Shown one piece after another: positions 44,388-53,484 of a DNA stretch of 64,000 nucleotides (within the stretch, counting starts at the first letter, position 1; the number at the start of each line of letters is the position of its first letter). This DNA comes from Candidatus Dadabacteria bacterium. GTDB lineage: Bacteria > Desulfobacterota_D > UBA1144 > Nemesobacterales > Nemesobacteraceae. The position numbers and the translations under genes were made by a program. The notes below the pieces were generated by a model. It made no database searches. It was not told the origin of the DNA and worked only from the letters and a program-made list of their open reading frames with translations. Location: contig JAPPAR010000013.1 of the NCBI GenBank assembly GCA_026705445.1, positions 80,564 through 144,563 on the forward strand, in the 5' to 3' direction.

Positions 44388-45329
44388 ATGCGAGTCGTAG
44401 TTGCTAAACCCAGAGGATTCTGCGCGGGAGTCGAAAGGGCTATCGAAATAGTTGAAAGAGCCCTTGAGATGTACGGGCCCCCTATATATGTGCGCCACGC
44501 CATAGTGCACAACACAAGGGTAGTCGATTCACTGAGAGAAAAAGGCGCCGTATTCGTGGAGGAGCTTGATGAAATCAAAAACCCCGCGGCACGGGTTATT
44601 TTCAGCGCCCACGGCGTAAGTCCGGCGGTAATCGAGCAAGCCCGGCAGAGAGGTTTCCAGATAGTGGACGCCGTCTGTCCGCTCGTTACCAAGGTGCACA
44701 ATGAGGTGAGGCACTACTCCGAGGCGGGATACACGATAATACTCGTGGGACACAGAAACCACGTTGAAGTCATAGGCACCAAGGGCGAGGCCCCTGACAG
44801 CGTGGTGGTAGTGGAATCCGTGGAAGAAGCTCTCTCGGTTAACGTCCCGGACCCGGAAAAAACAGCTTACGTGACGCAGACCACACTCAGTGTTGATGAC
44901 ACCAGGGAAATAGTCGCGGCGCTTGAAAGGCGCTTTCCGAAAATCGTAAAGCCATCCAAGCTCGATATCTGCTACGCGACGCAGAACCGCCAGGACGCCG
45001 TGAAGAAACTTGCCGAAATCTCAGACGTTATCTTCATAGTGGGATCGCCGGAGAGTTCAAACTCAAACAGGCTGGTCGAAGTGGCCAAGTCCTGTGGGGT
45101 GCGGGAAGCCTACCTGATTGAGGACACAAAAGGACTCGGCGGCGTGGGAGACCTGAACAAGGACATTACCGTAGGCATAAGCTCAGGAGCTTCAACCCCG
45201 GAAGTGATAATTGAAGAGCTGCTGGCAAAGCTCAGAGACATGGGAGCCGCCACTTTCGAAGAGTTCAGCCTGAAGGAGGAGTCAACAAAGTTTCCCTTTC
45301 CCCACTCGCTCGAATTCTCAACGGGGTGA
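44388..45329 (+). CDS. ispH: 4-hydroxy-3-methylbut-2-enyl diphosphate reductase
   Basis: Last step of the MEP isoprenoid pathway, a 4Fe-4S enzyme yielding IPP and DMAPP. 313 aa from ATG 44388. The three cluster cysteines are in RGFCAGVERA (residue 12), VDAVCPLVTK (about 97) and LDICYATQNRQ (about 194); GHRNHVEVIGTKGE is near 121. Upstream residues in the same frame are unrelated. With UppP elsewhere in the window, it supplies the lipid-carrier pathway. Confidence 0.96.
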   Translation: MRVVVAKPRGFCAGVERAIEIVERALEMYGPPIYVRHAIVHNTRVVDSLREKGAVFVEELDEIKNPAARVIFSAHGVSPAVIEQARQRGFQIVDAVCPLVTKVHNEVRHYSEAGYTIILVGHRNHVEVIGTKGEAPDSVVVVESVEEALSVNVPDPEKTAYVTQTTLSVDDTREIVAALERRFPKIVKPSKLDICYATQNRQDAVKKLAEISDVIFIVGSPESSNSNRLVEVAKSCGVREAYLIEDTKGLGGVGDLNKDITVGISSGASTPEVIIEELLAKLRDMGAATFEEFSLKEESTKFPFPHSLEFSTG

Positions 45330-45430
45330 ACCGTTGTTAAGGAAAAACACTCGCTGGATAAACCGAGGAAGTCGTCGCCCGCTGGCTCTCAGTTGCTGAA
45401 AACTTCATTTTTCCCTGCTTGGCAACGATT
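45330..45430. other. Spacer between ispH and the repeat array
   Basis: About 100 bp with no gene, no clear terminator and no repeat; it becomes AT-rich just before the first 40-bp unit. Confidence 0.4.
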
Positions 45431-45668
45431 TATATTAAACACAGCCTTTAATATAGACGTATAAGTCAGTTATATTAAACACAGCCTTTAATATAGACGT
45501 ATAAGTCAGTTATATTAAACACAGCCTTTAATATAGACGTATAAGTCAGTTATATTAAACACAGCCTTTAATATAGACGTATAAGTCAGTTATATTAAAC
45601 ACAGCCTTTAATATAGACGTATAAGTCAGTTATATTAAACACAGCCTTTAATATAGACGTATAAGTCA
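45431..45668 (+). repeat. Six tandem 40-bp repeats, each with a perfect palindrome
   Basis: Units begin at 45431, 45471, 45511, 45551, 45591 and 45631; the first five are identical and the last lacks only the final 2 nt. Each starts with TATATTAAA-CACAGCC-TTTAATATA (9-bp arms, 7-nt spacer) followed by GACGTATAAGTCAGT. The last unit ends one base before the ATG of the Fic gene (45670). It is not a CRISPR array, since the spacers are identical. It looks like an amplified operator/promoter. Confidence 0.95.
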
Positions 45669-45669
45669 C

Positions 45670-46851
45670 ATGCCTATCTCCAGAAACCTGTTAACAAGAG
45701 CCGGTCAATACATCTACCAGCCTGAGGGTTACAGGGCATTCATCCCGGCTCCGCTGCCTCCCGATCCGCCGGTCGAGATTGCCGGAGAATTACAAGTATT
45801 ACTTTCCGAGGCTGACCGGGCGTTGGGATATCTTGATGGGTCTATTCACACACTGCCAAACCCCGACCTGTTCGTCTTTATGTATGTCCGCAAGGAGGCG
45901 GTACTCTCAAGCCAGATCGAAGGTACCCAGAGTTCTTTGCAGGATTTGCTTGAGGCCGAAGCAAAAATATTCTCACCGAGCCAGCCCAAAGACGTTGACG
46001 AGGTGATTAACTATGTCAGTGCCATGAATCTCGGGCTTGAACTTCTTGACAGATCCTCCGTCCCCGTTTCAATTCATGTAATCCGCAAAATTCATGAAAG
46101 ACTTCTCCAGGGAGTTCGCGGCTCAAGGCTTTCCCCCGGACAATTGCGAAACACGCAAAACTGGATTGGAAATCCGGGGTGCAACTTGCACGAAGCAATA
46201 TTCGTTCCTCCACCACACCATGAGGTTCCAAAAAAACTGGTGGAACTGGAGCAATTTTTCCACAATACGCAATTACCGACCTTGATAACGATCGGGATAA
46301 TCCATTCCCATTTCGAGACAATACATCCTTTTCTCGATGGAAACGGACGCGTCGGTCGGTTGCTTATCTCCTTGCTGCTTGCGGAACGCAGGATTCTTCA
46401 GAAGCCTGTACTGTACCTGTCGCACTATTTAAAAAACCACAGGGAGAACTACTACAAGCATCTGCAGAATGTACGCGACCGGGGCGAATGGGAGAGCTGG
46501 CTGGGATTTTTTCTGCGGGGTATAAAAGAAGTAAGCAGTGAAGCCAGTGAAACTGCCAGTAAAGTTCTCCTGCTGAGAGAAGAACATCGGGCAACGATTG
46601 CTGAAAATCTGGGACACGCCGCCGGAAACGGCCATCTGGTACTGGAGTACCTTTACCAGAAACCTATAGTTTCGGTAAAGCAAGTGCAGGAACTGATCGG
46701 AACTACATACGCGGCAGCCAACAATCTGGTCGCGCAGATGGCAAGAAACGGCATTTTACACGAATTCACTGGCCGTGCGCGCAACCGCAGATTCATCTAC
46801 CGGGACTATATCAGCCTTTTTCGCGGTGATGAGCCAAAAAACCATGCGTAG
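45670..46851 (+). CDS. Fic family protein, Fic_N type
   Basis: 393 aa. An N-terminal Fic_N segment with inhibitory motif SSQIEGTQSS near residue 79 precedes the catalytic loop HPFLDGNGRVGRLLIS near 219 and a C-terminal winged-helix (about 320-385: KPIVSVKQVQELIGTTYAAANNLVAQM). Predicted protein AMP-transferase under self-inhibition. The start codon directly follows the tandem palindromes, leaving no room for a separate ribosome site, so a leaderless or unusual mRNA start is possible. Its wHTH likely binds the array. Not closely similar to the Fic protein at 10.9 kb. Confidence 0.92.
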   Translation: MPISRNLLTRAGQYIYQPEGYRAFIPAPLPPDPPVEIAGELQVLLSEADRALGYLDGSIHTLPNPDLFVFMYVRKEAVLSSQIEGTQSSLQDLLEAEAKIFSPSQPKDVDEVINYVSAMNLGLELLDRSSVPVSIHVIRKIHERLLQGVRGSRLSPGQLRNTQNWIGNPGCNLHEAIFVPPPHHEVPKKLVELEQFFHNTQLPTLITIGIIHSHFETIHPFLDGNGRVGRLLISLLLAERRILQKPVLYLSHYLKNHRENYYKHLQNVRDRGEWESWLGFFLRGIKEVSSEASETASKVLLLREEHRATIAENLGHAAGNGHLVLEYLYQKPIVSVKQVQELIGTTYAAANNLVAQMARNGILHEFTGRARNRRFIYRDYISLFRGDEPKNHA

Positions 46852-46888
46852 CTCTCCCTGAACTCAAGTCAGGGCAATTTCCGAGAAA

Positions 46889-47185
46889 ATGCGGGAACAG
46901 ATCTCAAGATACGTAGCCGACATAGAAATCCCGGAGGGAATAGTTTCAATAGACTGCGAGGTGAGAAGCGGGAATAAAACGGAGATCCTCTTTATTCTCA
47001 ACAGCTCTACATGCGAGGGAACCGAAACCCCGCCCGCCGGGGATTTTCGTGGCTCTCTTGAGAGCCGCGGAGAAATCCTTGTTGAAGCCGAAACGGACGA
47101 TCCCGAAGCCTTTATAAGAAAAACCCTCTCCGCCGCGTACGGACCCCTCGCGGATATCACACTTACGGATACAGATACCGACTGA
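46889..47185 (+). CDS. Small acidic hypothetical protein
   Basis: 98 aa. Alternating strands and helices (IVSIDCEVRSGNKTEILFILNSS; AFIRKTLSAAYGPLADITL) and an acidic composition fit a small folded protein, perhaps a KEOPS-like or Pcc1-like small subunit; that comparison is weak. The opposite strand also has a long frame, but its composition is poorer. 37 bp after the fic gene. Confidence 0.45.
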   Translation: MREQISRYVADIEIPEGIVSIDCEVRSGNKTEILFILNSSTCEGTETPPAGDFRGSLESRGEILVEAETDDPEAFIRKTLSAAYGPLADITLTDTDTD

Positions 47186-47210
47186 TAGCTTCAGAAACGA
47201 AAACGGTTTC

Positions 47211-47981
47211 TTAGTTCGCTATCCAGCCACCGTCAACGGAAAGCTCCGCTCCCGTCATATACGCCACGTTTTCGCTGTCGCAGAGGAAAAGCACCGCGTG
47301 CGCCATTTCCTCGGGAGTCGCAAAACGGCCCAAGTGACCGGTTATGGGCTGAAGCCCCTTCAGATACGCATCGAGCTCCGGAGGCGAATCGTCAAGAAAA
47401 GCCTGCACCATGGGAGTCAGGGTAGTGCCGGGATTTATGGCGTTTACCCTTATGCCGTTTGCCCCGTACTCAAGGGCCATGCTTCTTGTGAGCTGCGACA
47501 CCGCTCCTTTGGTGGAATTATACGCGGCGGTACCCGGTATGGCCTTGATTCCCAGTATGGAGGAATTGTTGATTATCGTGCCTCCACCCTGCTCGATCAT
47601 GTGAGGAATCGAGAACTTGGACATCATGAAGGTGCCCTTTACGTTAATGTCAAACACCCGGTCCCAGTCCTCAATAGACGTCTCGTGAGTAACCGCCAGA
47701 GGAAGCACCCCTGCGTTATTAAACAGTATGTCGATTTTGCCGAAAAGCTTTATTGCGTGCTCCACGGCCTCCTTGCAGTCCTCTTCCTTTGACACGTCGC
47801 TTACGAGATATTCTATCTTGCCGGGAGAGTCCTTCGCCAGCTCCGCAGCTTCAATAAGAGTGCTTTCGGTTCTGCCGGTTATAAGAACATCCGCGCCCTC
47901 GTTTGCGAAAAGAAGCGCCGTGACCTGCCCTATTCCCAGACTGCCGCCCGTGATTATCGCAGATTTACCCTCAAGTTTCAT
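47211..47981 (-). CDS. SDR-family oxidoreductase
   Basis: 256 aa classical short-chain dehydrogenase. Cofactor loop TGGSLGIGQ near residue 11, NNAG near 88, catalytic Ser in NNSSILG near 140 and YNSTK near 154, then the ending GAELSVDGGWIAN. Resembles glucose-1-dehydrogenase/3-oxoacyl reductase-like SDRs; the substrate is open. Monocistronic; start ATG 47981 has AGGAG just upstream. Confidence 0.88.
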   Translation of the reverse strand: MKLEGKSAIITGGSLGIGQVTALLFANEGADVLITGRTESTLIEAAELAKDSPGKIEYLVSDVSKEEDCKEAVEHAIKLFGKIDILFNNAGVLPLAVTHETSIEDWDRVFDINVKGTFMMSKFSIPHMIEQGGGTIINNSSILGIKAIPGTAAYNSTKGAVSQLTRSMALEYGANGIRVNAINPGTTLTPMVQAFLDDSPPELDAYLKGLQPITGHLGRFATPEEMAHAVLFLCDSENVAYMTGAELSVDGGWIAN

Positions 47982-48142
47982 TTTACTCCTCCTTGATATG
48001 TTTATTCATGCAGGCAGAAAGCACCCGCAACCTCAAAGCTAGTTTAAAACATCAGGGGCAGTTGCGTCAATTCCCATCCGGTTTTTTTACCACGCCTGAT
48101 ACAGAACACGGAAGACCCGGTCAGAAGAAAGGTACCGGAATT

Positions 48143-48218
48143 TGGTAGCCCCAACGGGATTCGAACCCGTGTTTCAGCCTTGAGAGGGCTGCGTCCTAAA
48201 CCCCTAGACGATGGGGCC
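48143..48218 (-). tRNA. tRNA-Glu (CTC)
   Basis: 76 nt with encoded CCA. Acceptor GGCCCCA pairs with TGGGGCT (G-U at the first pair). Anticodon stem CAGCC/GGCTG encloses CTCTCAA, anticodon CTC. The T arm ACGGGTTCGAATCCCGT is canonical. The D arm CGTCTAGGGGTTTAGGACG is typical of Glu. Confidence 0.94.
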
Positions 48219-48381
48219 ATACTCATGAGAGAATACCAAGCTACCATAAAAAAATTCAATTTCAAAAAGTGCGGCATAAAAAAGATCGGTAAGTCCGGCC
48301 CGGTCTGGTGTAGTTTTTCGCCGGGAATATGCTGTATAATTAACCCGCAATCGGATAAACCCCCTTTTCGGAGAAACGGAT

Positions 48382-49167
48382 ATGAAAGCTCTCGCTCTTG
48401 AGACAGAACCTGGAAACGAAGAAAGCGTTTTCTCAAGAAAAACCTACGATGCGGTTCTCTTTGATCTCGACGGAGTGATTACCACAACCGAAAAAATTCA
48501 CTCTGCCTGCTGGAAAAAAACATTCGACGAATTTCTTCGCTGCCGGGCAGACGAATCCGGGGGCAGTTTTATTCCCTTCAGTGAAACAGATGACTACCTT
48601 GAGTATGTAGATGGCAAACCCCGCTACGAAGGCGTACGCAGCTTTCTGCTCTCGCGCTCAATAGATCTTCCCGAGGGCAACAGGAGTTCTCCGCCAGGCG
48701 AGCAATCAGTTTTTGGGCTCGGGAACAGGAAAAACCGGTTGTTCACGGAAACCCTTGAAAAAGAGTCTCCCGGAATCTACCAGACATCCGTCGCGCTAGC
48801 GCGCCATCTTAAGGAAGCCGGGTTTCGCTTGGCAGTTGTATCTTCAAGCAGGAACTGCCGGGCCGTGATGAAGGCCACCGGAGTAGAGAACCTTTTCGAG
48901 GTAACGGTGGACGGGGTAACCGCAACAGAAAAAGGTCTTCGGGGAAAACCGCAACCTGATACGTTTATTGAAGCCGCCTTGGCTCTTGGAACCAAGCCCG
49001 CAAGAAGTATCGTTATCGAGGATGCGGCGGCAGGAGTGGCAGCGGGAGCGAGTGGGGGTTTCGGACTGGTAATTGGAGTAGCCAGGAAGCAAAACGAAGA
49101 GGAACTTTTTTCAAACGGAGCGGACATGGTCGTAAGCGATCTGGGAGAGTTCGGGCTTGGCGCGTAG
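48382..49167 (+). CDS. HAD-family beta-phosphoglucomutase-like phosphatase
   Basis: 261 aa. HAD motif I AVLFDLDGVITTTEKIHSACW near residue 30, motif II VVSSSRNCRAVMKATG near 154, motif III KPQPDTFIEAALALG near 194 and motif IV VIEDAAAGVAAGASGGF near 214. The inserted cap with DYLEYVDGKPRYEGV is of the beta-PGM type. The neighbouring glycoside phosphorylase would release beta-glucose 1-phosphate, which this enzyme would turn into glucose 6-phosphate. Confidence 0.88.
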   Translation: MKALALETEPGNEESVFSRKTYDAVLFDLDGVITTTEKIHSACWKKTFDEFLRCRADESGGSFIPFSETDDYLEYVDGKPRYEGVRSFLLSRSIDLPEGNRSSPPGEQSVFGLGNRKNRLFTETLEKESPGIYQTSVALARHLKEAGFRLAVVSSSRNCRAVMKATGVENLFEVTVDGVTATEKGLRGKPQPDTFIEAALALGTKPARSIVIEDAAAGVAAGASGGFGLVIGVARKQNEEELFSNGADMVVSDLGEFGLGA

Positions 49168-49185
49168 CAGGCGAGGAAAACAGGA

Positions 49186-51579
49186 ATGATAAAAAGAGAG
49201 AGAAAGGGCATATACACTGCACAGCACATATATCCTCCAGATCCGTGGAGAATAACAGAGAAGCAGTTTTATCCCGAACTAATCGGCCTTGGGGAAACTA
49301 TCTTCTGCACCTCAAACGGCTACATAGGAATGCGGGGCGCCTTCGAAGAGGGGAACCCGAGCTACCAGAACTTCACCATAGTAAACGGCTTCCACGAAAC
49401 ATGGCCCATCATATACGGAGAGGAAGCCTTCGGGTTCACCAAAATGGGGCAGACCATAGTGAACGTTCCGGACTCAAAGATAATCAAGCTCTATGTAGAC
49501 GATGAACCCTTTTACCTGCCAACCGCAACCCTCCTCCATTTCGAGCGATTCCTCGACATGAGAAACGGCGTGGTAGAGAGAAATCTTATATGGGAAATGT
49601 TCTCGGGAAAACAGATATCTATAAGGTCGAAAAGGCTGGTCTCCATGGAACATCGCCACCTGGCCGCCATATCTTACGAAGTAACGGTTCTCAATGACAA
49701 GGCTCCCGTAATCATATCTTCGGAAATAATTGATCACGAAAACTACGCTGAAGGGAATGAGGAACAGCCGGACCGCGGCAATGGAGGAGACCCGCGAAGG
49801 GCCAGCAGACTTGAACATCGAGTCCTCGAACCCCGCCTGAACGATGTGCGGGACACGAGCGTGATTCTCTGCCACTCGACCCGAAACAGCAAGATGACGA
49901 TAACATCGGGAATTGAACACACGCTCGAGACAAACTGCGATTACTCCCATACGAGCAAAGCGGCAGGCGACCGCGGAAAAGTGGTTTTCATGGTTGACGC
50001 CCGAAAGGGAGAACCGATAAGTCTTACAAAGTACATGACCTATCACACCACTAGAACCGCGCCGCACACAAACGAGGAACTTCGAGAAAGAGCCAGACGG
50101 AGCCTTAAAAGAGCCAAGAAGTTCGGGTTTTCGAATCTGCTTGAGGGACAGCGCAATTATCTTGACAAATTCTGGGAAAGAAGCGACGTATGCGTGGAGA
50201 TGGACAACGATGAGATGACTGTGTCCTTCCAGCAGGCGGTAAGATTCAGCCTTTTCCAGATGTACCAGTCGTCGGCAAGGGTTGAAGGAGCCGGCGTGCC
50301 GTCCAAGGGTCTTACCGGAGCGGGCTACGACGGCCATTACTTCTGGGACATGGAAATATACTTAATGCCTTTTCTTATCTATACTTCGCCCACTATCGCC
50401 GAGAACCTTCTCAAGTTTCGCTACAGCATGCTTGACAAGTCTAGGGAATACGCAAGAAGGCTTAACCAGAGAGGAGCGATGTTTCCTTGGAGAACCATAA
50501 ACGGGGAGGAGGCTTCAGCTTACTACGCTGCGGGAACCGCGCAATACCATATAAACGCCGACATAATCTACGCGCTCAAAAAATACGTTAACGTCACGGG
50601 AAATCATGATTTTGTCCCCAAGTACGGGGCGGAGATCCTGATTGAAACGGCGAGGCTCTGGAGCGATATTGGATTCTACTCGAACTCGGGAGAAAAAAAA
50701 TTCGAAATACACGGCGTTACCGGCCCGGACGAGTACAACACCGTGGTAAACAATAACACCTACACTAATCTCATGGCCCGCGAGAACCTAAGACTCGCCG
50801 CAGCCACGGTTGAAAAACTCGAGGAAACCGAACCCGAACTTTTTAAAAGCCTCGCCCACAAAACCAATCTCCAAATCTCGGAAATAGAGGACTGGAAAAA
50901 TGCCGCCGAGCATATGTACATACCGTATGACGAAAAACTCGGAATACACCCTCAGGACAACTATTTTCTTGAGAAGGAAAAATGGGATTTTGAAAACGTC
51001 CCGGAAGACAAGTATCCCATACTGCTCCACTACCATCCATTGGTCATTTACCGCCACAAGGTAGTCAAGCAGTCGGATCTTGTGCTTGCGATGTTTCTTC
51101 TTGAAAAGGAGTTCTCGCAGGAAGAAAAAAGACGGAACTTTGATTACTACGACCCTCTTACAACCGGGGACTCTTCACTTTCGGCCTGCATACAGGGAAT
51201 AGTTGCCGCCAAGGTCGGACATATGGACAAGGCGATGGAATACGCGGAAAACGCAGTTTTCATGGATCTGGGAGACATGGGACGAAACACCGTTGACGGC
51301 TGTCACATAGCCTCCATGGGAGGAACGTGGATGATGTTTGTGTTCGGATTCGCCGGGCTCGCCAACAGCGGGCAAAAACCCGAATTCATCCCCAATCTTC
51401 CCCAGGAAATGCTTAGGCTCAGCTTTTCCGTCTCAATCTTGGGCAATCTGATAGAGGTGGACATAAACCACTCGGAAACCAGATACACGCTTAAAAATGG
51501 AAACGGAATAGCTCTTTCCCATGCGGGAGCCGATTTTGAAATTTCACCGGAGAGCCCAACATTCGTAGCAGATATCTGA
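49186..51579 (+). CDS. GH65 disaccharide phosphorylase (trehalose/maltose/kojibiose type)
   Basis: 797 aa. Family GH65 layout: N-terminal beta-sandwich (ETIFCTSNGYIGMRGAFEEG near residue 37), (alpha/alpha)6 barrel with the catalytic Glu in GVTGPDEYNTVVNNN near residue 506, and a phosphate-binding His/Lys region YRHKVVKQSDLVLAM near 622, followed by TTGDSSLS. Splits an alpha-disaccharide with phosphate to glucose and beta-glucose 1-phosphate. Which disaccharide is used cannot be fixed; trehalose is the usual guess. 18 bp after the phosphoglucomutase-like gene. Confidence 0.9.
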   Translation: MIKRERKGIYTAQHIYPPDPWRITEKQFYPELIGLGETIFCTSNGYIGMRGAFEEGNPSYQNFTIVNGFHETWPIIYGEEAFGFTKMGQTIVNVPDSKIIKLYVDDEPFYLPTATLLHFERFLDMRNGVVERNLIWEMFSGKQISIRSKRLVSMEHRHLAAISYEVTVLNDKAPVIISSEIIDHENYAEGNEEQPDRGNGGDPRRASRLEHRVLEPRLNDVRDTSVILCHSTRNSKMTITSGIEHTLETNCDYSHTSKAAGDRGKVVFMVDARKGEPISLTKYMTYHTTRTAPHTNEELRERARRSLKRAKKFGFSNLLEGQRNYLDKFWERSDVCVEMDNDEMTVSFQQAVRFSLFQMYQSSARVEGAGVPSKGLTGAGYDGHYFWDMEIYLMPFLIYTSPTIAENLLKFRYSMLDKSREYARRLNQRGAMFPWRTINGEEASAYYAAGTAQYHINADIIYALKKYVNVTGNHDFVPKYGAEILIETARLWSDIGFYSNSGEKKFEIHGVTGPDEYNTVVNNNTYTNLMARENLRLAAATVEKLEETEPELFKSLAHKTNLQISEIEDWKNAAEHMYIPYDEKLGIHPQDNYFLEKEKWDFENVPEDKYPILLHYHPLVIYRHKVVKQSDLVLAMFLLEKEFSQEEKRRNFDYYDPLTTGDSSLSACIQGIVAAKVGHMDKAMEYAENAVFMDLGDMGRNTVDGCHIASMGGTWMMFVFGFAGLANSGQKPEFIPNLPQEMLRLSFSVSILGNLIEVDINHSETRYTLKNGNGIALSHAGADFEISPESPTFVADI

Positions 51580-51622
51580 AAAACCGCCGCGTTTCCGTCC
51601 CAAAACGCGGAATCCGATACAA

Positions 51623-52636
51623 ATGGGCTTTGAATTTGAGAAAAAGGTAGGGCTGGAAGCAGTAACAAAAGCGGCGAAGGTCTGCGTAAGAATGAGCGGG
51701 AAACCTGAGTTCCGCGAAGCGCTTTACAAAACGGATGGTTCCCCAGTAACTCTTGCGGATTTTTTTGTGCAGGCGTTAATAAACGAAAAACTCACAGCCG
51801 CTTTTCCTGAAACTCCCATAGTCGCCGAGGAAACCTCGTTTTGTCTCGAGGGCAGTTGCGGAGAAAAACTCAGAAAAAATCTTGAGAAACTTCTGCCCGG
51901 AAAAAGTCCGGACGAAATATTCCGTGCGATCAACAGGGGAAACTATGGGGGCGGAAACCACGGCAGGTTTTGGACGCTTGATCCGATTGACGGAACAAGA
52001 GGGTTTCTCGCGAAACGCCAGTACGCAATCGCGCTCGCGCTTATTGAGGCCGGAGAGGTAGTTCTTGGAATCCTAGGGTGTCCGGAATTGGGACCGGATG
52101 CAAGAAACGGTACAGGTCGGGAGAAGGGATTTGTGTTTTTCGCCGAGAAGGGGCAGGGTTCCTATCAGGCGGCACTTTCGAACGGTTTACAGACGAGTAT
52201 TTCGGTATCGGGAATCGCAAGAACCTCGGAGGCCGTCATGTGCGAATCGGTCGAAGCTCCGGATTCATCCTATGAATTCTCGGGGAAAATCTCCCGCTTT
52301 CTCGATATAAGCGCAGGACCTGTAAGAATGGACAGCCAGTGTAAATATGCGATCTTAGCCAGAGGAGATACTTCCATCTATCTTCGCCCGCCGCCGCGAA
52401 AAGATTACAAGGAAAATATATGGGACCACGCTGCGGGATACATAATCGTCAAGGAAGCTGGAGGAACAGTCACCGACTCCTCAGGTAAACCGCTGGATTT
52501 CTCCGTCGGCAAAAAACTTCTCGAAAACAAAGGAGTCTTAGCAACGAACGGCGCCATCCACGAAGCGGTCCTGCAGGCGGTAAAAAAAACCGTTTCCAAA
52601 AGGAATAAGCTAATAGACCAAGTTTCTCGCGAATAA
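51623..52636 (+). CDS. 3'(2'),5'-bisphosphate nucleotidase-like (IMPase family)
   Basis: 337 aa of the inositol-monophosphatase superfamily. Metal motifs: VAEETS near residue 69, LDPIDGTRGFLAKRQYAIALALI near 119 and WDHAAGYIIVKEAGGTVTD near 271. Resembles the HAL2 group that removes the 3'-phosphate from PAP/PAPS. In this window it could recycle PAP made by the sulfotransferase at 36.3 kb. Follows the phosphorylase by 43 bp. Confidence 0.87.
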   Translation: MGFEFEKKVGLEAVTKAAKVCVRMSGKPEFREALYKTDGSPVTLADFFVQALINEKLTAAFPETPIVAEETSFCLEGSCGEKLRKNLEKLLPGKSPDEIFRAINRGNYGGGNHGRFWTLDPIDGTRGFLAKRQYAIALALIEAGEVVLGILGCPELGPDARNGTGREKGFVFFAEKGQGSYQAALSNGLQTSISVSGIARTSEAVMCESVEAPDSSYEFSGKISRFLDISAGPVRMDSQCKYAILARGDTSIYLRPPPRKDYKENIWDHAAGYIIVKEAGGTVTDSSGKPLDFSVGKKLLENKGVLATNGAIHEAVLQAVKKTVSKRNKLIDQVSRE

Positions 52637-52662
52637 AACCCCGAGTTGCTTTAATCGGGGTT
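52637..52662. terminator. Bidirectional terminator
   Basis: AACCCCGA ... TCGGGGTT, an 8-bp perfect stem with a 10-nt loop, between the convergent nucleotidase and uppP genes. T-rich runs follow on both strands (TTGTTTA on plus, TTTTATT on minus). The uppP stop lies in the loop. Confidence 0.75.
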
Positions 52663-53481
52663 GTTTAAAAAAATTATCGCTGCCCACAAATACACCGTAA
52701 TTATAACGATGGAAAGAATCACCCTGTAGACTACAAAAAGAGTGAATGATCTCGTCCTCACGTAACCCAGCAGAAATCGGATGGCAAGAAGAGCCGACAG
52801 AAAAGAGGTCGCTACACCGAGAACGAAAGACCATCTGAACATCTCCGTGTATCCGATATGCCTTATCTCGAAAACCCCCGCCGCAACTATTACAGGTATG
52901 GCAAGGAGAAATGAGAAACGCGCAGCTTCTTCTCTTTTGTAGTTTCTGAAAAGCCCTCCGGTAATCGTAACGCCCGCTCTTGAAGCTCCTGGCAGAATCG
53001 CAAATGCCTGCGCCACGCCGAAAAAAAGCGCGTCCGCGAGGTTCATGTCCCGAAGAGTCTTGGTTGCGGTCGTTTTCCTGTCGGAGATGTAGAGAAGTAT
53101 CCCGAAACCCAGAAGAAATGCGGCTATAAGAACAGGGTCGCGAAGCATCCCTGAGGCGTAGTCCTCGAACAAAAACCCTACCACAACAGCGGGCAGGGTA
53201 GCGATCACGAGGTAAACTCCGATTTTTCCATCTTGGCGACCTTCAAAGGAAAAAGATCTCAAGCCGTAGAAAAAATCCCGTATGATAAGCGCAAGCTCTC
53301 CCCTGAAGCAGCAAAGGATCGCAAAGAGGCTCCCTACGTGAAGCGCCACCGTGAAAGGAAGGCCTTGGTCCTGCCAGGAAAAAAGCCACGGAACCAGAAA
53401 CAAGTGGGCTGTGCTACTTACGGGGAAGAATTCGGTTATTCCCTGTATGAGTCCGAGTATTATCGACTGCGCTATCTCCAA
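52651..53481 (-). CDS. uppP: Undecaprenyl-diphosphatase
   Basis: Recycles undecaprenyl pyrophosphate to the monophosphate lipid carrier. 276 aa, about 8 transmembrane helices. Signature motifs: GITEFFPVSSTAHL near residue 14 and PGASRAGVTITGGLFRNYKREEAARFSFLLAIP (in parts) near 163. Its start is 3 bp from the uvrA stop on the same strand, so it may be carried on the uvrA transcript. Confidence 0.96.
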   Translation of the reverse strand: MEIAQSIILGLIQGITEFFPVSSTAHLFLVPWLFSWQDQGLPFTVALHVGSLFAILCCFRGELALIIRDFFYGLRSFSFEGRQDGKIGVYLVIATLPAVVVGFLFEDYASGMLRDPVLIAAFLLGFGILLYISDRKTTATKTLRDMNLADALFFGVAQAFAILPGASRAGVTITGGLFRNYKREEAARFSFLLAIPVIVAAGVFEIRHIGYTEMFRWSFVLGVATSFLSALLAIRFLLGYVRTRSFTLFVVYRVILSIVIITVYLWAAIIFLNNPD

Positions 53482-53484
53482 TTT

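Noticed and set aside
45431..45668. CRISPR array
   Set aside because: All units are identical across the full 40-bp period, so there are no unique spacers, and no cas genes are near.
46864..47160. 98-aa minus-strand frame
   Set aside because: Overlaps the plus-strand hypothetical almost fully; the Ser-rich composition and lack of ribosome site favour the plus strand.
49474..50337. 287-aa minus-strand frame
   Set aside because: Antisense to the GH65 phosphorylase gene.
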